Below, one piece after another: positions 10,770-22,050 of a stretch of DNA of 64,000 nt; the stretch's first letter is position 1; every line of letters starts with the position of its first letter. The notes beneath the pieces are model-generated. The model was not told where the DNA came from, searched no databases, and saw only the letters and a program-made list of their open reading frames with translations. This DNA is from Glycine soja (taxonomy: Eukaryota > Streptophyta > Magnoliopsida > Fabales > Fabaceae): assembly GCF_004193775.1 (NCBI RefSeq), contig NC_041008.1:8820731-8884730 (forward strand), given 5' to 3'. A program made the position numbers and the translations under genes.

Positions 10770-11165
10770 TATATTTAAATAATAAATTTTAAAACAATTA
10801 ATTTTGATATAACTCATACGAATTATTTAATTTATATATTTTTTATAAATAAAAAATATTTATTATTAAAAAATTTAATGTATTAATAAATTAAAAAAAA
10901 ACATATTTAAAAAAAAATAAAAAAACACTTATGGATCATGTAATCCGTATGAGTTAACTCATACGGATTAAATAATTCCTATGAGTTAACACATATGGAT
11001 CACGTAATCTATAAGTGTTTTTTTAAATTTTTTTTCAAAAATATGTTTTTTTAATTTATTAATATATTAAATTTTTTAATAATAAATATTTTTTTATAGA
11101 AAATATACGAATTAAATAATTCATGAGTTATATCAAATTTAATTGTCACAAAATTAATTATTTAA
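10770..11165. repeat. Large AT-rich palindrome (hairpin MITE-like)
   Basis: The centre lies at 10955/10956 inside CCGTATGAGTTAACTCATAC. The arms stay complementary outward for almost 200 bp: CACTTATGGATCATGTAATC pairs with GGATCACGTAATCTATAAGT, and TTTGATATAACTCAT with ATGAGTTATATCAAA. No coding capacity. The flanking target duplication was not resolved. Confidence 0.7.
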
Positions 11166-11233
11166 ATTTACATGTGCATTAAATATACATTAAAAAGTTT
11201 AGTGTTATGTATTATTTATTTTATAACATAATT

Positions 11234-11306
11234 GACCTATTAGTTCAGTTGGTTAAAATATTGTGCTAATAACCTAAAACTCACATGTTTGATTCTTGCT
11301 TGGGCC
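11234..11306 (+). pseudogene. tRNA-Ile(AAU)-like pseudogene or SINE head
   Basis: The sequence has the layout of a tRNA: GACCTATTAGTTCAGTTGGT (A box), an anticodon loop in TGCTAATAACC, and a degenerate B box GTTTGATTCTT, ending TGGGCC to pair with the 5' end. It matches a plant tRNA-Ile(AAU) pattern but has many C-to-T type changes, and the D and T stems are broken. No CCA or clean termination tract follows. It is therefore a decayed tRNA copy or a tRNA-derived SINE. The next 230 bp carry GGATCAGCTGATC-type palindromes. Confidence 0.55.
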
Positions 11307-12428
11307 ATTAATTTAAAATTAATTCGTAAGATATTTTTTAAAAAAACTTTCAGATTGGGTTTATACGGATTAGTTAATCCATAAGCCTCATAGTTGATCT
11401 GTATGAGACCCACAGATCCGTGGGTCTCATACGGATCAGCTGATCTTCGTATCCTTTTACGAAGGACAAAATGGAAAATTTGCAAAACTGTTGGGTGTAC
11501 CAACAATTTTGTTGGGTGCGCGTAGCAGTCCCCTAAAATGAGATGTATACATTTCACGGCCCAAAGCAATCAGTCTTAAAATGCAACCTTTGTTCTGATG
11601 AACAGTTACCACTCTTTGAAACTTGACCAAAAGCTATATAAAAAAAAGGATGGATGAGTTTGACCAAGCTAGAGCTAATGTAATTTTATTGTTAAAGAAT
11701 TATAGAGCAAACCAAATAAAACCGTTTTCATCTTATCACTACATTTTTTTTATCTGAACTCAACAGTTTGCATATGTTCAGTTTTGTTTATTTTATTCAC
11801 CCAAAACGTTCAGTATATATTTTACCACAACGTGCTTTTGAAAAAGATATGTAAATTGCTACGCCAAAATCATGGCCGTTACAAATGTCCAAAATTTTAA
11901 TGTAACTTCTAACACGTGACGACTATACTGAGATTTCAATCTAAATTGATAGAATAACCACACAAATGTGCTCAAAATGATATTCTGTTGTTTATTAAGT
12001 AAACCCCATAAAATCATTTGGTATATATCGTCACATCATAAAAAGAAAAAGAAAAAGAATCTAATGAAAGCCGGCATAGTTCATTTAGTCTCCCTTCTCC
12101 CAACGATTGCTGTGTAAAGCAACGCTAGTGCGCACTTTAAATGAACTTTCAACTAAAACAAGCAGCAGCAGATAAAGAGGAAGAGGTAAAGTATCCACTG
12201 CAAAACGAAGTTTGGAAGAAAGCTTATCTATACACGACAACTATGGACTTGGTTTGGTGCTTCTATGTCCGGCTTACGAGAAGACAGGTTAACTCATGAG
12301 AGGTCTCATTGGAAGTGACTCGCATTGTGTATAAAATGAAAGGTAACCAGTTTCCTGGTTTGGGGAAAATTGGATTGGCTATACAAATATTTACAAGCTC
12401 TGTACTTTCATTACAAAAAATAAGCATA
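11307..12428. other. Intergenic, then 3' UTR of the BRUTUS gene
   Basis: 11307-11540 is repeat-like, with palindromic ATACGGATCAGCTGATC and related strings that echo the neighbouring palindrome. No gene is seen from 11540 to 12060. About 12060-12428 would be the 3' UTR of the minus-strand E3 ligase gene. Its exact poly(A) site cannot be fixed. Confidence 0.4.
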
Positions 12429-15400
12429 CTAAAGGCAGCTAGAATTTGCTGCCTCACTCTTGATTACCCGGGTATTGTATGAGCCACAAGATCCACATTT
12501 GTGATATAACCAGTGGAAGCGTGAAGTGCCCTTTCTATCACAGTCATGGCAGAGTATATCCTGCATTGCAATTATGAAAATGAGTAAGAAAAAAAATACA
12601 AGAGTTGAAAAATCACTACTGCTAGTGAGCTAGCTGTTCTTTCTATTTTATTTCAGTTTGTTTTGTTGGAAATCTTATTTTGATACGATGATGAAAATAA
12701 CACCAAAAAAAAATGCAGCATATGGTCAGTACAAGGTATTTGAGGTGGTTCATTCTATTGACATTGGTTATGAATCGAAGAGGAAAAAAAAGACAAAATG
12801 TTTTCATGTCATGAGTCAGTGCAACTTCAATTTCCTAAGATGAGGAGGAAGTTGCATGACTACCTTTGTTTAGAGCAATATGGCTGCTCTTGCAGCTTTT
12901 CTTTTTCTCGCTCAAAAAGCTATTTTAATTGTGAGAAAATGTCAAAATTAATTAAACATAATATATCTTCTTTGGTCACATCAAAATTTAATGTCATTTT
13001 ATTCAAAATATTGGTTGTTGAACGTTGCACAAAAAAATTACAATATGTGAAAAATATTGGTAGAGAAACCAAAAAGAAAATGGTATTCATGTAATTATTC
13101 CCACCATCACTAAGTAAAGTAAATACACCAGTCATTATTTGGGACATGACTTTTATACACACACAGAGACAAGCTGGACATGACCTTTGTATAATAATTA
13201 TTCTTTTCTAAATAAATAAAAAAAATCATAAGAAATAACTAGGTAGGCGAGGGCAAACAAAATTCCTCGAATGCTTAAAAAACACAACATAAAACACACT
13301 TTAATTTCTCATTTTTAGATTAAATTTACAAATTCTTTGAACAAATAAATATTTAACAGATAAGTAATACCTGATAGCGGTCCCTGTACTCTTCAGGAAG
13401 CTCCTCAGCAGCCAATAAAGCATCAAGCATACCAAAGTAAACCTGGATAGGTAAAGAAACAGCTAAGTGAGCCCCCAAGAGTAGAAGTGAACTCCCAACA
13501 AAATGGTTCCCAAAGGAACTCCCTCTCTCAAGCACACCTTAAACATGGGATAAAACAAAAATTAACTTTGTACAATTACCTCTTTAGTTAATTTAAGGTA
13601 TTTTTAACATGTGCATTGTAAATTTGTAATTATATTATCTATTCACTGAAGCTTCTAATCAAGTGCCAATGGGATAACATTTACTCTTAACACTTTTTTT
13701 AGTTATCTCAAATTCCTAATAATGTTCCAACACATGCATAGAATAGAATTGTTAAGGATCAATAAAGGTATTGAATTGTATGCCTATCAACAAAACAACT
13801 TTGGAGGATTCAACTATTTAAAAAGAAAATATTCTTACCGCCATATCTCCCAGTGATTTGCTGCAGATTGGACATGTGTAGTGGCTACAAGTGTATGCCT
13901 AACATTTTACAACAAGGTATAAGATTGAATCCAAAACCTTCTTTCAGACTAAATCGAAGAAGAAGAATGAAGATTAAAGACAAATGGTTCAAATGCAGGT
14001 TTTCACTTTCTATGTTTTTTTTAAGCCTGCAGTTACTAAACCTTTAAATGGGCATGACATACCTGAAAGCAAGATGAATGCATGTAATGCCCACAAGGTA
14101 AAGCTCTCACTGTTGCACTTGATGTGAACAAGTCGTCGCAGCAAATTGGGCAGTTCATTTCTAAACCTTTCTCCAGGCACTTGTGAGATGCTGATTTTAT
14201 CCCCAGGCAACAATTGCATTTCATACAATGAAAATAATCAATCCCAAGCCCTTGTCCAACACGGCATATATTGCAAAATGGGCAATGATAAACATTCCTG
14301 AGAAAGAATGATGCAAAGTTAAGAATCAAAATACAATGAAAAATAAAATTAATAAACTAACAAAGTTGACAGATTAATAATCAATTAAATCAGAGAGGAC
14401 AAACATTTTCAATTGTTTCTTGCTAAGACAATCATATAACATTAAACATACCAAAGTATTTATGTTTAATAAAAGAAGAAATTTATTGCGATGAATGTTT
14501 TGAAAATTCTGGAGCATGAAGAAAATAATGTTATGAAACAATTTAAGTCCAATCAAGAGAAGGATTAATGGTTACTGTAAACTACGATTGTGCTAACTTC
14601 AGAAAGAAAGTACCAACTACTATGGACATTAGAATGCAAGTATGCAAAATACAGTAAGAAGTAAACGAAATGTACCTTTCATCATCAAAAAATTTGCAAA
14701 TGTTGCAATAATACTTTGCCATTGTAAGTCCATTACATGAAGGTGACATGCATATCGGCCCAACTGGCTGTATAGTTAGGCACTGCATACACATCATTTC
14801 CAATGTTGCTTTTCTGCAATTATCAAACAGATATTTAGAAATACATGCCAATACTAAATATTAAGAAGTCCATGAAAAACTTACCTATCCATTGAGTGAT
14901 CACTTGCATTGTCATGACAAAATCTGCAAGTAAATAACTTGCCACAACAAGCAGCTCGAAGCTTGCAATTTCGCTTATAGTGCTCACAGCCAAATATTTG
15001 TTTCTCTGGGTCTCGAAATGATGGTGAGCATCCTTCTATTTGTTTACTAGACTCCCCAGATGGAGCCTTAGGTAACTTCTGTTGGGAAGCTATCCAGCGA
15101 CTACAGTAAACAAAAAACTAATCAACATAAGCCCGAAGACAATTAGTAAACTGCTATCAAATGAACATGCAATTTATTATGTTGTAATTATATAACAACA
15201 AGGTAACTATGGTCATTGGAACCAACCTTGTCATTAGATTCTGCACAAGGTATGCCTTTCTCCTTGGATCAAGAGTTGAGTCGCGATAAACCTTCCGGAT
15301 TTCTGACTCAAGTTCATTCTGATTCATACGGAATATGTCTTTCCAACCTGGCTTGAACATCTGCTCATTCAGGTTCAAGCTTTCTTGATAATCACCACCT

Positions 15401-18400
15401 AGTATAAAACCATAACACATTATATGTTTAGTTATCCATCCAGCAATTTCTATGAATGAAAGAAAGTAAGAAACTAAAAGCAATAGAAACCTCTTTGAGA
15501 AGTGCTACGCTCTGACGCTTCTGTCTGTGATGTAGATACAGGACTTTCTTTCAAGCATTCATTTAGCCATTCATTGAACATGGTGTTTTTAGTTGCCTGT
15601 TTCCATGTGTCCATCATTTTGTTTTGTTCATCCTGTGTAAGTGCAGAAGTTACCCACGGTAACATTGATTGGAGAACTTCAGCACCCGTAGTTCCAATTA
15701 TCCGGCCCACTATCTTGTCTTGTTCTTCCACAGTGAAATGTTTTCCAAACAATGGCCAGAGCTCGAGCTCTTCCCTAAAAATATGTTGATCCAGGGTCAC
15801 TCTAATAGATTTGCACATCCCTTGAAGCTTAGTTGCAAGCTCATTGTACTTTTTGATATTATCGTCATCATTGGCATCAGAAATTCCAAAATCATTTTCA
15901 CTTAAATCCACTGACATATGGGCCCTTTGCAAGTTTTCATGAAGGACAGAAAGCTCAGAAAGAACGCATGAAATATCTTCAAATAATTTTTCTTCTTGCT
16001 TATGATCCAGCGTGTAAGAATGGCTCACATTATGAAGTGCCTCTTTGGATTCGAGGGCAGGAAATACTATATCATCTTCAGCATTACTATGAGCTCTGTA
16101 TAAACCCCACAAAAGCCGGAATCTTCCACTAAATTGCCGAATAATTGTTTCATCACCATCACAAAGCTTTCCAGATTCAATGTCTAAATACTCCAAGTCT
16201 TTGCGTATGGCTTTATGGAATTTAAATATGGTATCAATTGGTCTTTCTGTAGAACCAACTTCACATGAACTGTTGTCTGTTTCCCATATGAAAAGACTAG
16301 AATTAAGGGATGGGGCAGAAGCTGTGAAAGACAAAGAGCGTAAGGACTTGGTTGTAGAGAGTGAACCCAGCCCCAAATTATTCTTGTTGACTCCTAAAGC
16401 TGGCACACAACAAGACTGGGCACTACAACATTGTTTCTGAAAACTTTCACTTTCTGAAGTTTTAGAGACGTCTTCATTCTTGTGCACCTCCGATATGTTT
16501 CTCTTGACTGATCTTTGTTGGGTCCCATCTGATTCAGCTAATACTGAGCAAACTCTACCAGACAATGCAGAAGCAGGTGTACAGGAAGAATGGACAGTAT
16601 TTTCTTCAATATCAGTAAATCTCTGGGCCGGACAGCAACCTGATACACTTGAAGACAAACACAAACCATCTTTACGAGCCTTGCAAGCCCAACCACAGAA
16701 AAGTGTGACTAAAGCAGAATCTATTGCTGGAGCTGGAACAAATTGACAAATTGTCAAATATAGAAGACATGAAAAAAATTCTTAAAAATATAATTTCCTT
16801 CAGAAGCAAATTCAAAAATAGACATAGAACCTGTCGATTGCATGTTTTTCAAAAACATCTGTGCTTCATCTTCAGTTAATGATCGAATCAACCATGGCAG
16901 GACACGCTCAATCAATTTCAAAGGCATCATGCATAAGCTTTGATAGAGAAGTTCACGTTGCCTTTTGAAGCTAAAGTGCTTCCGTGCAAGAGGAAGAACC
17001 TACAGAAATGAGGAGTTAGGTATATAGAATAAATATGTTAAAAGGTAGCTTGATAAAGAAACTATTTTGTCAAACTCTTGTTATATATATTCAACTTTGA
17101 ATTAAGTAGAGAACTTCCCTTCCTATGTCAAACTTTTCTATCAATATAATAATAATAACAATGAAAATAATAATAATTAGGTAATACAAGAAATGCTCAT
17201 GAGGGCGAGCCCTGATGCAGCGGTAAAGTTGTGCCTTGGTGACTTGTTGGTCATGGGTTCGAATCCGGAAACAGCCTCTTTGCATATGCAAGGGTAAGGC
17301 TGCGTACAACATCCCTCCCCCATACCTTCGCATAGCGAAGAGCCTCTGGGCAATGGGGTACGAAGTTTTTTAATACAAGAAATGCTCATGTTTATCAAGC
17401 TTTGATAAGCTGTGATGTGATTTCTACACATAGGACAAAAAAAATACCCCAACCAATTTATTAATCATCCTATTGTAACATTAACATTTAACAATGTATT
17501 TGCTAACACCTTCACATCTCAAAATAAGGAACTAAGAAAATTTATTTCATGACGAATCAAGAATCACCTGAACTTCTTCATTATGGAAATGTCTCTGTAT
17601 TGTTTCCAATATATGATCAGCATGTGAACACAATGTTGAATAAAATTCAGTTTCTGAACTAGATGTTGCTCCTTCACTTTGAATACTTTCAATCAAAGAC
17701 CGGAACTCATTAAATTGGCTTTCTTCTTCAGCATGTTCTTGAAAGAAAGAAAACTTTCCATCTACTGCTGGAAAAATAACCTTGTCCTCAGCAATACTGC
17801 ATTCATAGAAATAATAAATTAACCATCCCTTGTTGCACATTCTAACTCACATAAAGAATGAAGTATAGAGGATAACATTTAAGAATGTAGCTAACCTTTT
17901 TTGTTTGACAATCATTTTTTCAATCTATATACTATAGGATATCATGAGAGGATCCTCTAGCAAAAAATACTATATCCATATTCCATGGCAGCTTATCCAT
18001 TCATTGTAGTTGTCACACACTTCTAACACTAAATAAAGAATGCAGTACAGAGGATGGCATTTAAGATAGTACTACACTTTAATCTTTTATGATAATTGTT
18101 TTGTCAATCAATATGTTATGGGACGTTAAAATAAAATATGATCATGACAAGTTCCTCTAATAGAAAAATACTATATCTGCATTCTATGAAAGTGTCTTGA
18201 CAACCATTGTTTCACTCCTTTAGGATGGATTATTTTTCTTCTTTTATTCATTTTAGTATTACTAATTACTAATGTTATAAAGGGAGCCCAGAGACTGAGA
18301 GTATATATACACAGCCTTACTTCAGCAAGTGAAAAGGTTGTTTCCAGAATTTGAACCCAGGACCTCAAGGTCACAAGGTAGTAGTAACCTTATCATCGCA

Positions 18401-21078
18401 CTAAGGCTTTCCCTCTCAATATTACTAATCCAAATATTGGCACATTTTACATAAGTTGGAGAAAGTGAGAAACAACAAATGAATTCTTGTATTAGCATCC
18501 CTACAGGTTGCACTTTAATATATAAGTGGGAGAAAGTGAGGAGCAATAAAAGTTTCTGTGCTTCCAATTGAATTTTCTGTAATCATTGTTTCTTCTTTTC
18601 CTATGTGAGAAGTGAGAACAAGAAGATGGAATAAGACTGAACAGGGGAATAGTAACAGTTAAATTAAGTTGATTGAAAAACAAAAGAGATAAGCCCTAAA
18701 AGAAATTAAAACAAGCAAAATTTGAATTGAAGCAAGGCAAGATGCTTCCAAGACAGAATCGTAAAAAAAAAGAAAAAAAGATACCTGTGAAATATGCAAA
18801 CTTCAGCAATGAATTGCAACCTTTCATTGAAAGCTGACAGGTTAGTAAAATCTCCAGAGAGTTGTATCTTTCTAGTCTGTGCTGCTATCTCATTTAACTC
18901 TTTTTTTATTGCATTATGCCAGAGCAATATTTCATCTATAGGATGTGTTCTCATGGTATCAGAAACATCTATAATAGATCCAGAATATTTCCTTTTCCCT
19001 GTTGCTGTGGACTCACATGCACATTTTATTTTCCCATTCTGATGGGTTAAAGGATTAAGACTACATCGCACCTGAGAATGATCTAAACAATTTTCAACTG
19101 TGTTAGCACTACTTCCCCCTTCCATCCAGGTGAAAACAACCTTCAATAAGCAAGAATATAATCAGATACATTACCATGATGATCAAATGTACATAAATTG
19201 TGTCTAATGCATGAAGTAGCATATAAAATGAAAAGGAAAGAACAATTATGTTAAACAACATACAAAACTACACCTTTTGAAGAAGCTTTTCCTCTGGCAC
19301 TATCTTGCTTAAGCACTTCCGCAAATCCTGAGATTCATCAGGTGATATAGATGTTGAAAGCCATGGAAGAAATTCTGTCATCATATTCACAGGAATACTG
19401 CAGAGAAACTGCCAAACTAAAGATGCCTGTTCCTCAAGAGAGAACTTCTCAAGAAGCAGTGGAAATACCTGAAATCATCCAACAAACATAAATATCAGAC
19501 ACATCACAATCGGAACAAGATTTTTCAGCCATTTAAAATTAAGGGAGTCATTACCCCAATGAACCATTTATTATATTGTTTTGTAAACTACCTCAAGGTC
19601 AACACTCAAACATGAATATGTAAGCATGCCACACATGATAATTGTTTGAATTTTCTGCTTGATAACCCCACCAAACAGATGCACAATTCTTAAAAAAAAT
19701 TATCATAAACATACACAAATCTGCATGCTTGTTTTTCTCCTAAATGGTATTCTCATGTCAACAAATAAAACAAATTAGCAAAATTTAATCTGAATTCTGT
19801 CATATGTGATACGACCAGCTACTCTTTTTTTTTCTAGACAGAAGATATAAAGTTATTAGTTGTAAACTAAGTATTCACAGCAAATGAACGGTGTAGGAGA
19901 AAAACCTGTAATTGCTAACATTAGAGACAGCATCTGATCAATCTATTGCTAATAAATTTTATAATATTGATAGTATTGCTGAATCACTATTTACTACTTG
20001 AAGACCTCATGGTTGGGTTAAGAGAAATTTTTCAATACCAGAATATTTTAACCCATCAAGTAAGCAAAGTATATATAGAAAAGGGAAAATAAAATTTTTG
20101 TAACTATGGCACGTAGAATTCAGCACCTGGCCTAAAATAACCAAATAGTAAATAGTAGGACTTTTAGCTTGTAGGGACGAAACAAAGTCCACCATTCTGT
20201 TATCTTAAACTTTGCTTTTATCTCATAATAAAATTCCAAGGGGAAATCAATGAAAGAATTATTCATTAGACTTATACCTGCTCCTCTTCCTTAGCCATGT
20301 GTTGACTAACAGACGTCTGCAGAGCTCCTGTGCAGGATGCTAACTCCTTTGGGAAACTTTCGTCATTATGGATGGAAGAGTTTAACAGCTCAAATAGATG
20401 ATCAAAAAGATCACTTTCACCCTGGTGTTCGAGGGAGTATGTTTGTGCTACATTCTTCACTCGTATATCTAGAGCTGGAAAAATCACCTACATTCCAGAA
20501 CAGATTTCCCTCAGAATGTTTGAACAAAGCAAAAAAAGCAGGAGTGATATATCCATATTAATAGAACAATGGTTTGCGAAAGTAGGAAAGATCCTGACGA
20601 GAAGCATATAGCCTTAAAATCAACAAAAGAAGTCATTGGACTCCATCAAGAAATCTATAGGATGTTCTGCAAAAGATATATCAAATACAAAGGGAACCAT
20701 TAGAATATAATCCGTAATTAGCAAAGTTCACAGCATTCCAGTCCATATATTTTAAAAACATATTACAAGCCCTACGGTTACAAATGCCGCAAAAAATTTT
20801 AGGCACGCGGAAAGCCCAATCATTTTGCATCAACCATAACTAGAAACGGAATAAATTTATGCGCCACTAGCTGATACAAAAGCTCAGTTCAGTCATGAAT
20901 CGGAATACAATCAATTTGATTGCAGCTATTTAGTGACATCCAGATAGCTCAACCACCACAGACGTTACATAAATAATCAGTTAATCACTCACATAGTGCA
21001 ACAACCAGAGCCGCATGCACGGTTGAACACTACTTGTGATAGTAATTAATTAATTAACAATCTATAGAGAGAGTAAAG

Positions 21079-21115
<37 letters not shown>

Positions 21116-21708
21116 CTAGGAACCATATGCGGATTCTCTAATCTATATATACATCTAGTTCATCTTATTAAAATCAAAATATGGGGGGGGGGGGGAAAGT
21201 AACGAGAATAACGAAAAGATTATATATTTATATGTAACTATATACTAGAACAACGCACTGAAAATTAAATTAAAGCTATCAAACATCAACCATCACTTTC
21301 TAAACCATATTCATTCCTCAGAGAATGAAACTCGATTACGCAATCGAATATGAACAGAAGAAAAATAAAATTGAGAAGGAATAATAACGATTCCGAAACT
21401 TGCACCTCATCTTCGGCATTGGAATGGTGTCTGTACATCGATGTGAGGAAATGGTAGCGTTGGAAGAGGGGCTGGATGTCGGAGCAGTTTCCGGTGGCGA
21501 ACGCCATCGCCAATCGGTGCAGCGCGTCGAGCTCGTTCCGAATCGCCTTGTGGAAGAACGAGAATATCAGAATTGGCGACTCCGACAGCGACCGGCCGAA
21601 TCCGCCGCCGCCATTGGCGGAGGAATCCACCTTGCTCACAGGATTCGCCAGCACCGCTACTCCGCCGCCGCCGCCGACGCCGTTCAGCCCCGTCAGCGGC
21701 GTCGCCAT
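12429..21708 (-). CDS. BTS: BRUTUS/HRZ-type hemerythrin RING E3 ubiquitin ligase (14 exons, 1242 aa)
   Basis: Exons, 5' to 3': 21708-21406, 20487-20278, 19468-19274, 19140-18785, 17796-17568, 16999-16831, 16732-15491, 15398-15227, 15100-14885, 14813-14676, 14297-14063, 13898-13839, 13442-13371, 12560-12429. All junctions are GT-AG and the phases join to 3729 bp. Three HHE hemerythrin domains bind iron or oxygen: residues about 45-165 ([26 protein letters not shown]), about 285-400 ([11 protein letters not shown]) and about 615-790 ([30 protein letters not shown]). They are followed by a CHY zinc finger (about 987-1030, [11 protein letters not shown]), a CTCHY finger (about 1031-1110), a RING-H2 (C1126-C1167, CPICCDDLF ... 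[10 protein letters not shown] ... CPIC) and a C-terminal zinc ribbon (CHDCDRKG ... CGSCGS). Known family role: a nuclear ligase that marks bHLH iron-response factors for degradation and limits iron uptake. Length and domain order match BTS (about 1250 aa). No break was seen. Confidence 0.95.
17182..17389 (+). mobile_element. Au-type tRNA-derived SINE in BRUTUS intron 5
   Basis: The element runs about 17201-17370. It has a tRNA-like head (GAGGGCGAGCCCTGATGCAG; B box GGGTTCGAATCC), a conserved body (GGTAAGGCTGCGTACAAC, ATACCTTCGCATAGCGAAGA, GGGCAATGGGGTACG) and a short T tail. It is flanked by a perfect 19-bp target-site duplication, TAATACAAGAAATGCTCAT, at 17182-17200 and 17371-17389. The well-kept sequence and intact duplication point to a fairly recent insertion, antisense to the gene. 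Confidence 0.92.
17844..18190 (+). repeat. Tandem duplication (about 175 bp) in BRUTUS intron 4
   Basis: ACATAAAGAATGAAGTATAG ... AGGATAACATTTAAGAATGT at about 17851 recurs as AAATAAAGAATGCAGTACAG ... AGGATGGCATTTAAGATAGT at about 18030. The same later landmarks follow in each: TTTTTCAATCTATATACTAT against TTTGTCAATCAATATGTTAT, and AAATACTATATCCATATTC against AAATACTATATCTGCATTC. It is intronic and non-coding. Confidence 0.65.
18257..18429 (-). mobile_element. Older SINE copy in BRUTUS intron 4
   Basis: Read on the minus strand, about 18419-18267 has a tRNA-derived head (AGTGCGATGATAAGG, then B-box-like GGGTTCAAATTCTGG) and a body resembling Au (GAAACAACCTTTTCACTTGC, AAGTAAGGCTGTGTATATAT). 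TATTACTAAT at 18257-18266 and 18420-18429 is a plausible 10-bp target duplication. It is more diverged than the SINE in intron 5 and lies in the sense orientation of the gene. Confidence 0.65.
21085..21195. repeat. (GA)n and poly-G tracts in BRUTUS intron 1
   Basis: An AG dinucleotide run lies at about 21085-21109 and a run of 13 G at 21183-21195. On the coding strand these read as CT and poly-C. They are likely polymorphic markers; no function is inferred. Confidence 0.85.
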
Positions 21709-22025
21709 GCGCTTTCAATTTTTTTCTCCTCCGTCGGGAAATTTTCTCGCGGCTCAATTTTCCGGGAATTTTTTTTCTCTCTCTAGGTCTGCACTGCAGG
21801 GCGCGTCGATTGGTTAGTTAGAAACGGCGTGTGCGCGCGCGTGTAAGAGAGAGATAGGGTGTGTTTGTTTCGCTCTCGCTGATTGAAATTGCAAGAGTTA
21901 ACGTTTTTTGTTGTTTCGTTTCGTTCTAACTTCGGAGCGGAGAAGAAGGGGCTGTTTGGTTAGTGCGATAAGATTAAGAAACCTGCGAGGTGATGTTTTC
22001 TGACTGAGTGAGGTATATCATGATG

Positions 22026-22050
22026 TTTATATACTTGTGATTGCCACGTG
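22026..22050 (-). promoter_or_regulatory. Candidate TATA box and G-box of the BRUTUS promoter
   Basis: On the minus strand GTATATAAAC (22034-22025) is a good TATA box about 315 bp upstream of the ATG. Just upstream of it the plus strand reads GCCACGTGGC, a palindromic G-box with core CACGTG at 22045-22050. bHLH factors of the iron network are known to bind G-boxes in BTS promoters of other plants, so a role in iron-dependent feedback is plausible but inferred. Confidence 0.5.

Noticed and set aside
11240..11569. 109-codon minus-strand frame
   Set aside because: It runs through the complement of the tRNA-like sequence and palindromic repeats, with no family motif.
15502..16746. Several plus-strand frames inside BRUTUS exon 7
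   Set aside because: They are all antisense to a well-supported hemerythrin exon.
17091..17452. Minus-strand frames of 80-91 codons in BRUTUS intron 5
   Set aside because: They are chance frames across the complement of the Au SINE.
21400..21821. Arg/Pro-rich frames on both strands around BRUTUS exon 1
   Set aside because: They are shadows produced by the GC-rich Gly-repeat coding sequence. The frame ending HHSNAEDE is the real one.
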